From Clostridia bacterium (lineage in GTDB: Bacteria; Bacillota; Clostridia; UBA1381), in the NCBI GenBank assembly GCA_008668455.1, contig RQCD01000234.1, positions 1 to 7,717 on the forward strand: a DNA stretch of 7,717 bases. The letters run 5' to 3'. The notes under the pieces were generated by a model. The model saw only the letters and a program-made list of their open reading frames with translations. It was not told where the DNA came from and made no database searches. The position numbers were made by a program, and so were the translations under genes. Shown here one piece after another: positions 1 through 5,223 of the stretch (positions within the stretch are counted from its first letter, which is position 1; each line of letters starts with the position of its first letter).

Positions 1-32
1 AACAGCATATCCAGTTCAACAATCCAGCCCAT
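1..32 (-). CDS. 5' end of an unidentified gene, cut by the left edge
   Basis: An ATG at 32-30 on the minus strand opens a frame reading MGWIVELDML before the window ends. It is supported by a purine-rich ribosome site (AAGGAAGG, forward 41-48) 8 nt upstream and by a strong promoter about 100 bp upstream. Ten codons are too few to identify a family, so no function is proposed. The start is more convincing than the product: the site, spacing and promoter all point the same way. The downstream ATG at 8-6 is in frame but has no comparable ribosome site. Confidence 0.55.
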   Translation of the reverse strand, partial: MGWIVELDML

Positions 33-120
33 CGCGCTCGCCTTCCTTTTTTTAAAAGATAAAAAGCCACACCACAACACAGCATGCATGCCTGCTTGCG
101 CGCGCCCCTATATGTTGTAT
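33..120 (-). other. Structured 5' leader of the left-edge gene
   Basis: This untranslated stretch contains a perfect 10-bp self-complementary sequence, GCATGCATGC (82-91), and an alternating GCGCGCGC run (98-105). Outside them, ACAACA and TGTTGT can pair. The GC-rich island stands out from the AT-rich DNA on both sides. No known riboswitch or T-box core was recognised, so a regulatory role is only a possibility. Confidence 0.25.
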
Positions 121-126
121 GAGCCT

Positions 127-155
127 ATTTTAGCACACCTGAATTAAAATGTCAA
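127..155 (-). promoter_or_regulatory. Sigma-A promoter for the left-edge gene
   Basis: The minus strand reads TTGACA (155-150), a 17-bp spacer, then TAAAAT (132-127). The -35 is perfect and the -10 differs from TATAAT at one base. Transcription would start near 120, giving a leader of roughly 90 nt before the ATG at 32. The promoter sits downstream of the YolD gene, so the left-edge gene is probably its own transcription unit. Confidence 0.75.
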
Positions 156-186
156 GCGTTTTTTGAAAAATTCTGTCACAGCCCGC

Positions 187-212
187 AAAACCAGATCACT
201 GATTTTGGTTTT
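187..212 (-). terminator. Weak candidate terminator of the SOS operon
   Basis: AAAACCA (minus strand 212-206) pairs with TGGTTTT (193-187), and an inner ATC/GAT pair extends the stem across a small internal loop. The 3' arm ends in four T residues followed by GCGGG, so the U-tract is short and lies inside the stem. It is the only hairpin seen between the last gene of the operon and the next promoter. Confidence 0.35.
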
Positions 213-228
213 TTGCAATGCAGGAGCC

Positions 229-279
229 TCAGAATATTCTGCCTTTTACCTGAGCTTCCTTTGCAGCTCTGATGATCAT
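229..279 (-). CDS. Possible 16-residue ORF coupled to the YolD gene
   Basis: An ATG at 279-277 overlaps the TGA stop of the YolD-like gene (278-276) as ATGA and opens a frame of 16 codons reading MIIRAAKEAQVKGRIF, then TGA. The same ATGA coupling joins the polymerase and YolD genes directly upstream, so translational coupling is plausible. It has no recognised family and no separate ribosome site of note, and such a short frame can arise by chance. Listed as a hypothetical. Confidence 0.2.
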   Translation of the reverse strand: MIIRAAKEAQVKGRIF

Positions 280-689
280 ACCGTTCTCTCCCCTTCCGCT
301 TTCTGAATCTCTCTGATATCAGCAAGCGCAATCGCGTTTCCGTCCTCCAGCTCTAACCGTCCGAGCGTTGGATCAATTCTTTTTAAAATGCCGCGCACTG
401 TGACATATGCACCGCCGGATTTTTTTCTATCCGGAACAAAATACAAAACCTGAATTTCCGGACGGGTCAATAAGGAAAGCTCCTGCAAAATGCGGTTTAA
501 TTCCTCCGCGTCATCCTCCGATAATTCTGTTTTTTGGTCCGTCAGCCGTGCCGTCTCACGGATTGCCGCACTATGACCTGTCAGCGCTGCAAAGGACGCA
601 AACTGCGCTGCACGATCCGAAACAGGCATATGCCGCCTGGTTTTCGACTGCGGATGCGGAAGTCTCAGAATATCGTCAAATTCGCTCAT
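276..689 (-). CDS. YolD-like protein, partner of the Y-family polymerase
   Basis: This 137-residue soluble protein belongs to the YolD-like group found next to UvrX/YqjW-type Y-family polymerases in Firmicutes. The recognisable part is the N-terminal block: MPVSDRAAQFASFAALTG at about residues 21-38, then a conserved IRETARLT helix. An acidic helical stretch (about 51-75) leads into a beta-rich C-terminal half that includes VLYFVPDRKKSGGAYVTVRG. Its biochemical role is not established; the family has been suggested to do for Gram-positive polymerases what UmuD does for UmuC, which is inference from gene neighbourhood. The start is fixed by an ATGA overlap with the polymerase stop codon, so translation is probably coupled and the two proteins made in similar amounts. 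As the third gene of the operon it should share the LexA-type control at 2904-2917. The length is normal for the family and nothing looks broken. Confidence 0.85.
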   Translation of the reverse strand: MSEFDDILRLPHPQSKTRRHMPVSDRAAQFASFAALTGHSAAIRETARLTDQKTELSEDDAEELNRILQELSLLTRPEIQVLYFVPDRKKSGGAYVTVRGILKRIDPTLGRLELEDGNAIALADIREIQKAEGERTV

Positions 690-2170
690 GCCTTATGCCC
701 TCCGATCTGTCCGTTTCGTTCGCGCCCGGTTGCGCCCTTTTCAAAATGAATCCCCTTTAAAACTGCATTTTTCCCATACTTGTTTTTCATCTCAAGCATC
801 GCCTTCTGAATGCTTTTCTCCTTTTTCAGCCGTTCCTGCTCTGTTTTTAGCATTTCTGTTTCCGCAAACAGATCTACCTGCGCCGGGCGCATGTCCTTTT
901 CTAAGATTACATGGTTCGCCCCGATCGTGATTCTGCGCACAAGTAAATCCGGATTGATAATCCGGTCAAACAGACCTAAAACCGCCTCGATGATCAGACG
1001 GCTGGATGCAGTATGCTGATCCAGATTCACCGATCCGTGAGAATGCTTTGGGATTTTTCTGCCGTATGCGTCGGTTGTGACTTCACCCCGGTATGCAGTT
1101 TTTAACTGCCGCTCCTGTAGATTTTTCACATCATATCCGATTGTCAGGGTCAGCTGATCGCACACCAGCTCTTTTCCGGTCAGATCCAGCGCCAGCATTT
1201 CTCCCATCTCCTGCACAACCACACGCGTTTTCTCTGTGTCATACGGCTCTTTTAGCACCTGTCCGGCGCTTAAGCTGTTATTCATCGGGCGGTATGCCTT
1301 AATATCCGCAATCGTACATGGCTCCCAGCCCCATGCGTGGTCAATCAGAAGCTCCGCATTAACACCAAAGAGCTGATAGAGCTGATCCTCTCCTGCCTGC
1401 GTAAGGGAACGGCGCGCCACATCGCCAAGTCTCCGCATGCCGTTTGCCTCCAGCTTTTTCGCCGTTCCCCTTCCGATCCGCCAGAAATCTGTCAGTGGTG
1501 TGTGCCCCCAAAGCTCCTGCCGATAAGAAAGCTCATCTAAAAACGCCAGCCGGAAGCCGTTTTCATCCGGCTGCATCCGCTTTGCCATGACATCCATCGC
1601 AATTTTTGCAAGATACAGATTTGTTCCGATTCCGGCAGTGGCTGTGATCCCGGTTTGCTTCAAGACATCCGAAACCATCCTTTGCACCAGCTCCTCCGGT
1701 GTCATTTCATAGGTTTTTAAATAGCCGGTCAGATCAATAAACACCTCGTCAATCGAATAAACATGCATATCCTCCGGGGCAACATATTTCAGATAGATCT
1801 GATAAATGTCCGTGCTGTATTTTGTGTAAAGCGCCATACGCGGCGGCGCGACAAGATAGGAAATCGCCAGCGACGCATCTTTGTCAAGCTCTGAGGAAAA
1901 TATACTCTCTCCGGAAAATTCTTTGTTTGCCAGCCGCATTCTCCGTCCGTAATTTGTGCGCTTTACCTGCTCCACTACCTCGAAAAGACGCGCTCTGCCG
2001 GAAATACCATAGGCTTTCAGACTGGGAGAAACCGCAAGGCAAATTGTTTTCTCTGTCCGCGAGCTGTCTGCGACAACTAAATTAGTATCCATCGGATCCA
2101 ATCCACGCTCGATACATTCCACCGAGGCATAAAAGGACTTTAAATCAATCGCTGCATAATACCGCTCCAT
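686..2170 (-). CDS. Y-family translesion DNA polymerase (UmuC/UvrX/YqjW type)
   Basis: An error-prone polymerase of 494 residues that copies past damaged bases. The palm begins with AAIDLKSFYASVE, placing the first catalytic Asp at residue 9 and the likely steric-gate Tyr at 14. The second catalytic pair is D141-E142 in YSIDEVFIDL. TATAGIGTNLYLAKIAMD (177-194) is the conserved palm segment, and RIGRGTAKKLEANGMRRLGD (231-250) is the helix-hairpin-helix thumb. The little-finger domain follows. QVDLF at 431-435 matches the beta-clamp binding motif, and the tail ending GQIGGHKA is typical of this Gram-positive subgroup. IDLKSFYASVE and the ERGLDP segment favour UvrX/YqjW over DinB (Pol IV). The gene starts 9 nt after the glycosyltransferase stop, with GGAGG 5 nt before the ATG, and overlaps the YolD gene by 4 bp. 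It is complete, with all catalytic residues present. SOS control is inferred from the operon promoter. Confidence 0.95.
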   Translation of the reverse strand: MERYYAAIDLKSFYASVECIERGLDPMDTNLVVADSSRTEKTICLAVSPSLKAYGISGRARLFEVVEQVKRTNYGRRMRLANKEFSGESIFSSELDKDASLAISYLVAPPRMALYTKYSTDIYQIYLKYVAPEDMHVYSIDEVFIDLTGYLKTYEMTPEELVQRMVSDVLKQTGITATAGIGTNLYLAKIAMDVMAKRMQPDENGFRLAFLDELSYRQELWGHTPLTDFWRIGRGTAKKLEANGMRRLGDVARRSLTQAGEDQLYQLFGVNAELLIDHAWGWEPCTIADIKAYRPMNNSLSAGQVLKEPYDTEKTRVVVQEMGEMLALDLTGKELVCDQLTLTIGYDVKNLQERQLKTAYRGEVTTDAYGRKIPKHSHGSVNLDQHTASSRLIIEAVLGLFDRIINPDLLVRRITIGANHVILEKDMRPAQVDLFAETEMLKTEQERLKKEKSIQKAMLEMKNKYGKNAVLKGIHFEKGATGRERNGQIGGHKA

Positions 2171-2179
2171 GCTTTCCTC

Positions 2180-2869
2180 CTACTCTAAATAGCTTGTCTC
2201 ATCCTCTTTCTGAATATAGCCGCAGTCAATCATGCAGGAAACAACCTTTTGCTGCCGTGCTTTTGCAAGCTCCGGGTTCACCTTAGGGGAATAGACCGAC
2301 GGCGCATTCGGAATCCCTGCCAGCATTGTGCATTCTGCATCGGATAAGCCGGACGGCTCTTTCTGAAAATACCCTTTCGCCGCATCATAAATGCAGTAAT
2401 AGCCGCTCCCAAAATAAATGACGTTGGCGTAATATTCTAAAATATCCTCCTTATCATATTCGCGCTCCATCCGGCAGGCAAGAAAAATTTCTGCAATTTT
2501 CCGTTCCGGAGTGCGGTCCTGCGGGAAGTATAAATTTTTTGCAAGCTGCTGCGAAATGGTGCTGCCGCCCTCCCGGAGACTGCGGTCACGAAGATCGACA
2601 TAAACCGCACGCGCAATCCCAATCGGATCAAACCCATGATGCAGGAAAAAACGCCGGTCCTCCACAGCAACCACTGCGTCGAAATAGGTTTTCGGAATTT
2701 CCTCATATGCCGTATAATGCGGCTTTTCCGTCAAGCCGGAAAGAACCTCCTCCAGCGGCATTTTCGAAATCGCCTCCTGATACTTCTGGTATCCGATCAT
2801 AACCTCGATTCCTAAGGCGACAATCACAATTAACAGAAGAAACTTAAAAATATTTCTGATCCGTTTCAT
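2180..2869 (-). CDS. Monofunctional peptidoglycan glycosyltransferase (GT51)
   Basis: This 229-residue membrane-anchored enzyme polymerises lipid II into glycan strands outside the membrane. One N-terminal transmembrane helix (about residues 8-27, FKFLLLIVIVALGIEVMIGY) follows a basic MKRIRN, giving an N-in, C-out topology. The GT51 motifs are in order: EDRRFFLHHGFD (70-81), with E70 the catalytic base position; GGSTISQQLAKN (101-112); RKIAE (123-127), with E127 the second catalytic Glu, 57 residues after the first as in staphylococcal enzymes; and the IYFGSGYYCIYDAAKGYF segment (151-168). No transpeptidase domain follows, so it is of the monofunctional (MtgA/SgtB) type rather than a class A PBP. 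The start has AGGTG 5 nt upstream. It is the first gene of the operon, directly behind a promoter carrying a LexA-type box, which is unusual company for a cell-wall enzyme. Confidence 0.93.
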   Translation of the reverse strand: MKRIRNIFKFLLLIVIVALGIEVMIGYQKYQEAISKMPLEEVLSGLTEKPHYTAYEEIPKTYFDAVVAVEDRRFFLHHGFDPIGIARAVYVDLRDRSLREGGSTISQQLAKNLYFPQDRTPERKIAEIFLACRMEREYDKEDILEYYANVIYFGSGYYCIYDAAKGYFQKEPSGLSDAECTMLAGIPNAPSVYSPKVNPELAKARQQKVVSCMIDCGYIQKEDETSYLE

Positions 2870-2892
2870 TCTCTCACCTGCTTTCAGAATCT

Positions 2893-2921
2893 ATGATACC
2901 ACACGAACAGACGTTTGTCAA
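2893..2921 (-). promoter_or_regulatory. Sigma-A promoter of the glycosyltransferase-polymerase-YolD operon
   Basis: The minus strand carries a perfect TTGACA (2921-2916), a 17-bp spacer and TATCAT (2898-2893), which differs from TATAAT at one base. Transcription would start near 2886, just ahead of the ribosome site at 2879-2875. A promoter this close to consensus would be strong when not repressed, which fits the LexA-type box in its spacer. Confidence 0.85.
2904..2917. promoter_or_regulatory. LexA (DinR) SOS box
   Basis: The forward strand reads CGAACAGACGTTTG. The Gram-positive LexA box is CGAACRNRYGTTYC; this site matches all defined positions except the last, where it has G instead of C. 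It is an inverted repeat of CGAAC with one mismatch. It lies in the -35/-10 spacer and covers two bases of the -35 (2916-2917), an effective place for a repressor. The operon it controls encodes a translesion polymerase, a typical SOS target. Confidence 0.85.
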
Positions 2922-2937
2922 GTAATTTTAAAATTAC
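2922..2937. repeat. 16-bp AT-rich perfect palindrome upstream of the SOS promoter
   Basis: GTAATTTTAAAATTAC is perfectly self-complementary and abuts the -35 element at 2921. It could act as an UP-like element for RNA polymerase, as a second operator, or simply be AT-rich DNA. A separate 7-bp inverted repeat, TGATACC (2894-2900) and GGTATCA (2939-2945), encloses both the palindrome and the promoter. Confidence 0.5.
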
Positions 2938-3006
2938 AGGTATCACAATATAACTACTCTCTTTCTCTGTAGTCTTCTTCCAGTGAAAAAACTGCTGATC
3001 CGCTAC

Positions 3007-3597
3007 TTATTCTGCTGTTTTTTGAAAAGTATGATAAAATAACCGGACATGCTCCTCCAACTTTTTGATGCATTCCTCCTCCCTCTCCGGCTGACGGTCG
3101 CAGACCCCAAGCAAGGTAATCACCGGCGAAACATACATCACGGCAAGCGTTTCCGGATTTTCAGCCCGAAGCTCCCCTGCCGCAATCAGACCCTGAAAAA
3201 TGGCGGCATGATACCGGAGCATGCGGTCAACATAGCATTCGGTGTAGAATGCCGAGAGCTTTTCTGAGCGGAACTGCTCTATCGTCATCATGCGCCGGAA
3301 ACGGCTGATCGTTTCATCGTGCAGAGAAGAGGTAAAGATTTGGCATACCTTGCGGATCAAAGCAGCTTCTGTAATTTCAGAAAATACGCTTTTATCCCTT
3401 TTCGCATCCTGCACATAAACATCAATTCTGCCGATGTATTTCTCATACCGCAATGCAGTATCCTCCACAATTGTATCAAAAATTGCCCGCTTGCTGGGAT
3501 AATGACTGTATAGCGACGGCGCTTTAATACCCACAGCCTTTGCAATTTCTTCTACACTTACGGCGTCGTAGCCATTTTCCGCAAACAGCTCCAGCAC
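3007..3597 (-). CDS. TetR/AcrR-family transcriptional regulator, start codon uncertain
   Basis: A one-component repressor with an N-terminal DNA-binding helix-turn-helix and a helical ligand-binding C-terminal domain. The helix-turn-helix is clear: LELFAENGYDAVSVEEIA leads into AVGIKAPSLYSHYPSKRAIF, with the recognition helix near APSLYSHY. The first conventional start in the frame is GTG at 3597, giving 196 residues, but it cuts helix 1 short and lacks a good ribosome site. The frame stays open to a stop at 3675-3673 and upstream reads KQEDTKKRITEK, a normal TetR N-terminus. A well-spaced GGAGG precedes an ACG at 3636-3634 where ATG would be expected; starting there gives 209 residues. The gene lies divergent to the secreted-protein gene, with an operator-like palindrome between them, so autoregulation and control of that neighbour are plausible. 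The ligand cannot be predicted. Confidence 0.88.
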   Translation of the reverse strand: MLELFAENGYDAVSVEEIAKAVGIKAPSLYSHYPSKRAIFDTIVEDTALRYEKYIGRIDVYVQDAKRDKSVFSEITEAALIRKVCQIFTSSLHDETISRFRRMMTIEQFRSEKLSAFYTECYVDRMLRYHAAIFQGLIAAGELRAENPETLAVMYVSPVITLLGVCDRQPEREEECIKKLEEHVRLFYHTFQKTAE

Positions 3598-3633
3598 CTT
3601 TTCCGTAATTCTCTTTTTTGTATCCTCCTGCTT

Positions 3634-3647
3634 CGTAATAAGCCTCC
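3634..3647 (-). promoter_or_regulatory. Ribosome site followed by ACG where the TetR start should be
   Basis: The minus strand reads GGAGG (3647-3643), six nucleotides (CTTATT), then ACG (3636-3634) in frame with the TetR gene. An ATG at this place would give MKQEDTKKRITEK followed by the rest of helix 1. A second strong site, AGGAGG (3629-3624), has no ATG, GTG or TTG at a usable distance in the frame. Confidence 0.5.
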
Positions 3648-3675
3648 ATTCCGCAAACGCATAAAGAGTATTTTA

Positions 3676-3693
3676 TAAACTAAATTGAGTTTA
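3676..3693. promoter_or_regulatory. Candidate TetR operator palindrome
   Basis: TAAACTAAATTGAGTTTA is an inverted repeat in which 16 of 18 positions are symmetric; only one central pair mismatches. It lies about 40 bp upstream of the presumed TetR start, in the divergent intergenic region, and adjoins a -10-like TATAAAAT on the minus strand (3677-3670). Size and position fit a TetR operator used for autoregulation. No well-spaced -35 was found for that -10. Confidence 0.45.
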
Positions 3694-3730
3694 ACGCTAT
3701 GAACGGAGCGGCTCAGGCATGCTATCCCCG

Positions 3731-3749
3731 TTTTTAAAAAAATTTTTTT
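3731..3749. other. A/T-tract block in the divergent intergenic region
   Basis: A run of five T, seven A and seven T forms an A7T7 palindrome at 3736-3749; a further T7 run follows at 3764-3770. Such tracts bend DNA and can stimulate nearby promoters. No convincing -35/-10 pair for the plus-strand gene was found between here and 3850. Confidence 0.4.
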
Positions 3750-3862
3750 CAGAATTTCGGAACTTTTTTTAAAATCATACGTCTAACTGAATAGAAGCCA
3801 CAAAACAAAAAATATTTACATATGGTGGCATGCCGAAGACAAGGCAGAAAGAGAGGATAATT

Positions 3863-4888
3863 ATGAAAAAGATCGTTACGTTATTACTGGCGGCAGCATT
3901 GATGAGTTTGAATACTGCGTTTGCAGAATCTACCCCCGAACTGATCACTGCCAATCCCGACACAAGCATTGAGCAAACCTCAACCCCCGAGGCAAAGGCA
4001 GGAATGTTTACAAAAATCACAGCCGGCGCAGCAAAGCTTTCCAAGCTTTCCGATGATGCAACGCTGATTGAGGCAATTGATTCCAACGACCAGGAGGTCT
4101 CCTTTGTAATTGGAAACGAAGCTTTGATTGTAGACTCCGAGGGAAAAGCCGCCAAAATCCAGGACGGTATGCAGTTTACAGCCTACACCTACTGGAATGA
4201 GCCTACCGTTCTCATGCTTCCGCCACGCTACAATCCGGCTGTGATCGTTGTTGAAAACGGTACCGGCGACATAATAAACGATGCGGGCGCATTTAAAAAG
4301 GATGCAGCTTCCGACAGATATGTAAACTCCGAAAACACGCTTTCCATTGCAGCCGGCGACAACACAGAAATTGTTGACCGCAAGGGCGGCAAATTTGAGG
4401 GTGACCTTGACGGCAAGGACCTTCTTGTGTTCTACACTTTTTCAACAAGAAGCATTCCGGCTCAGACAACTCCCCAAAAAATAATAGTAGTTGCTGATTC
4501 GGGCGCTTCTTTGCCTGAGGAAACCGAGGCGGTAACCGGTCTTGAAAACGTTAAAACAATCAAAATCGGGGATTCAGAATTTGACACCAAAGAAATTAAC
4601 GGTGTAAACATGGTTGCTGTAAGACCTGTTTCAGAGGCTCTCGAGCTTGAGATTGCATGGAATAACGAAACAAAGACAGTAAGTGTCGGCACAATCCAGA
4701 TGGGCGTAAGCTTGCAGATTGGCGAAAATAAATACTCCAAAGCCAAGATGGCGGAAACAGAGCTTTCTGCCGCTCCCTATCTCGAACAGACTGCCAAAGG
4801 CGGCGTAACATATGTTCCGGTTGAATTTTTCACCGAAATAATCGGCTGCGATGCTGTGGTTACAGATACAGTTGCAACGTTATCATAA
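3863..4888 (+). CDS. Secreted protein with C-terminal stalk (copper amine oxidase N-like) domain
   Basis: The predicted precursor has 341 residues. The start at 3863 is chosen because GAGAGG lies 6 nt upstream and the frame then opens with a textbook signal peptide, MKKIVTLLLAAALMSLNTAFA, with likely cleavage after residue 21. An in-frame ATG at 3830 would put 11 hydrophilic residues before the signal. After a Thr/Pro/Glu-rich linker (about 22-47) comes a beta-rich region of unknown function (about 48-215), with segments such as VSFVIGNEALIVDSEGKAA and PAVIVVENGTG. Residues about 229-341 resemble the copper amine oxidase N-terminal-like stalk domain common in Clostridia: AVRPVSEALELEIAWNNETKTVSV, then LSAAPYLEQ and GGVTYVPVEFFTEIIG. 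That domain is thought to be structural or wall-associated, not an oxidase, and no catalytic motif was seen. The protein is probably exported, with unknown role. It is the only plus-strand gene in the window. Confidence 0.87.
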   Translation: MKKIVTLLLAAALMSLNTAFAESTPELITANPDTSIEQTSTPEAKAGMFTKITAGAAKLSKLSDDATLIEAIDSNDQEVSFVIGNEALIVDSEGKAAKIQDGMQFTAYTYWNEPTVLMLPPRYNPAVIVVENGTGDIINDAGAFKKDAASDRYVNSENTLSIAAGDNTEIVDRKGGKFEGDLDGKDLLVFYTFSTRSIPAQTTPQKIIVVADSGASLPEETEAVTGLENVKTIKIGDSEFDTKEINGVNMVAVRPVSEALELEIAWNNETKTVSVGTIQMGVSLQIGENKYSKAKMAETELSAAPYLEQTAKGGVTYVPVEFFTEIIGCDAVVTDTVATLS

Positions 4889-4976
4889 CCCATTTCAGCA
4901 ATTGCCTGTGCTGTTACAGGTGCAGGAGACGGCTTCGTTTGCATCGGAGCTGCTGTAATCTGCGGATTTATCTCTT
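4889..4976. other. Short intergenic stretch with coding-like character
   Basis: After the TAA of the stalk-protein gene the same frame stays open for 29 codons, encoding a largely uncharged hydrophobic peptide that includes GFVCIGAAVICGFIS, before a TAG at 4976-4978. The opposite strand reads a Pro/Ala/Thr-rich peptide including NPQITAAPMQTKPSPAPVTA. At most one reading can be meaningful and both may be chance. No start codon or ribosome site supports an independent gene. Confidence 0.3.
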
Positions 4977-5029
4977 AGCTATGACCTGTAAGGATTTATT
5001 TCCTTACAGGTCATAGCTTTTGCGTTTTA
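4977..5029 (+). terminator. Intrinsic terminator of the stalk-protein gene
   Basis: A perfect 18-bp stem (AGCTATGACCTGTAAGGA at 4977-4994 with its complement at 5001-5018) closes a six-base TTTATT loop, followed by TTTGCGTTTT. The opposite orientation has no T-tract, so it works for the plus strand. The stem is longer and less GC-rich than most intrinsic terminators. Confidence 0.8.
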
Positions 5030-5042
5030 TGAAACACATAGG

Positions 5043-5108
5043 CTACAGCTTGAAATTACGAAAATAGCGGTTGATTTCATCGTCTGTCAGTCTCTGTTTT
5101 CCCTCAAA
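5043..5108 (-). pseudogene. Possible remnant of a gene 3' end
   Basis: On the minus strand, between an in-frame TAA (5111-5109) and a TAG (5045-5043), 21 codons read FEGKQRLTDDEINRYFRNFKL. The charged, helix-like composition ending in a basic-aromatic tail resembles the C-terminus of a real soluble protein. There is no start codon. It lies just past the groEL terminator, so it would not be in the main groESL transcript. The family was not recognised, and chance remains possible at this length. Confidence 0.25.
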
Positions 5109-5110
5109 TT

Positions 5111-5160
5111 AAAAAAGTCAAGAAAAACGGAGCAGCTCCGCATGCTTGGAGCTGCTCCGT
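5111..5160 (-). terminator. Intrinsic terminator of groES-groEL
   Basis: ACGGAGCAGCTCC (5127-5139) and its exact complement (5148-5160) form a 13-bp GC-rich stem with an 8-base loop. Read on the minus strand it is followed by TTTTCTTGACTTTTTT, a classic U-rich tail. It lies about 65 bp after the groEL stop codon. Confidence 0.9.
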
Positions 5161-5223
5161 AAAACTTCCTTATATGGCGTCACGAACGCTGTCTCTTTTT
5201 CTTTCTGTATTGCCTGACGGATC

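Noticed and set aside
230..241. CAGAATATTCTG, a perfect 12-bp palindrome after the YolD gene
   Set aside because: It has no loop for a terminator hairpin and no T-tract, and does not match LexA, CIRCE or another operator I recognise.
2941..3006. A terminator between the TetR gene and the SOS operon
   Set aside because: Only 4-bp stems such as CAGT/ACTG without a T-tract were found; readthrough into the SOS operon cannot be excluded.
3614..3649. ATG at 3649 joined to the TetR frame by a one-base slip in the A6 run
   Set aside because: It needs an indel, lacks a ribosome site and gives a less TetR-like N-terminus than the ACG explanation, which needs one substitution.
3830..3862. ATG at 3830 as the start of the stalk-protein gene
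   Set aside because: It would put charged residues ahead of a complete signal peptide, while the ATG at 3863 has a GAGAGG site 6 nt upstream.
3775..4155. A 126-codon minus-strand open frame opposite the start of the stalk-protein gene
   Set aside because: The plus frame has a signal peptide, ribosome site and recognisable domain; the antisense Ser/Ala-rich translation is a mirror of its codons.
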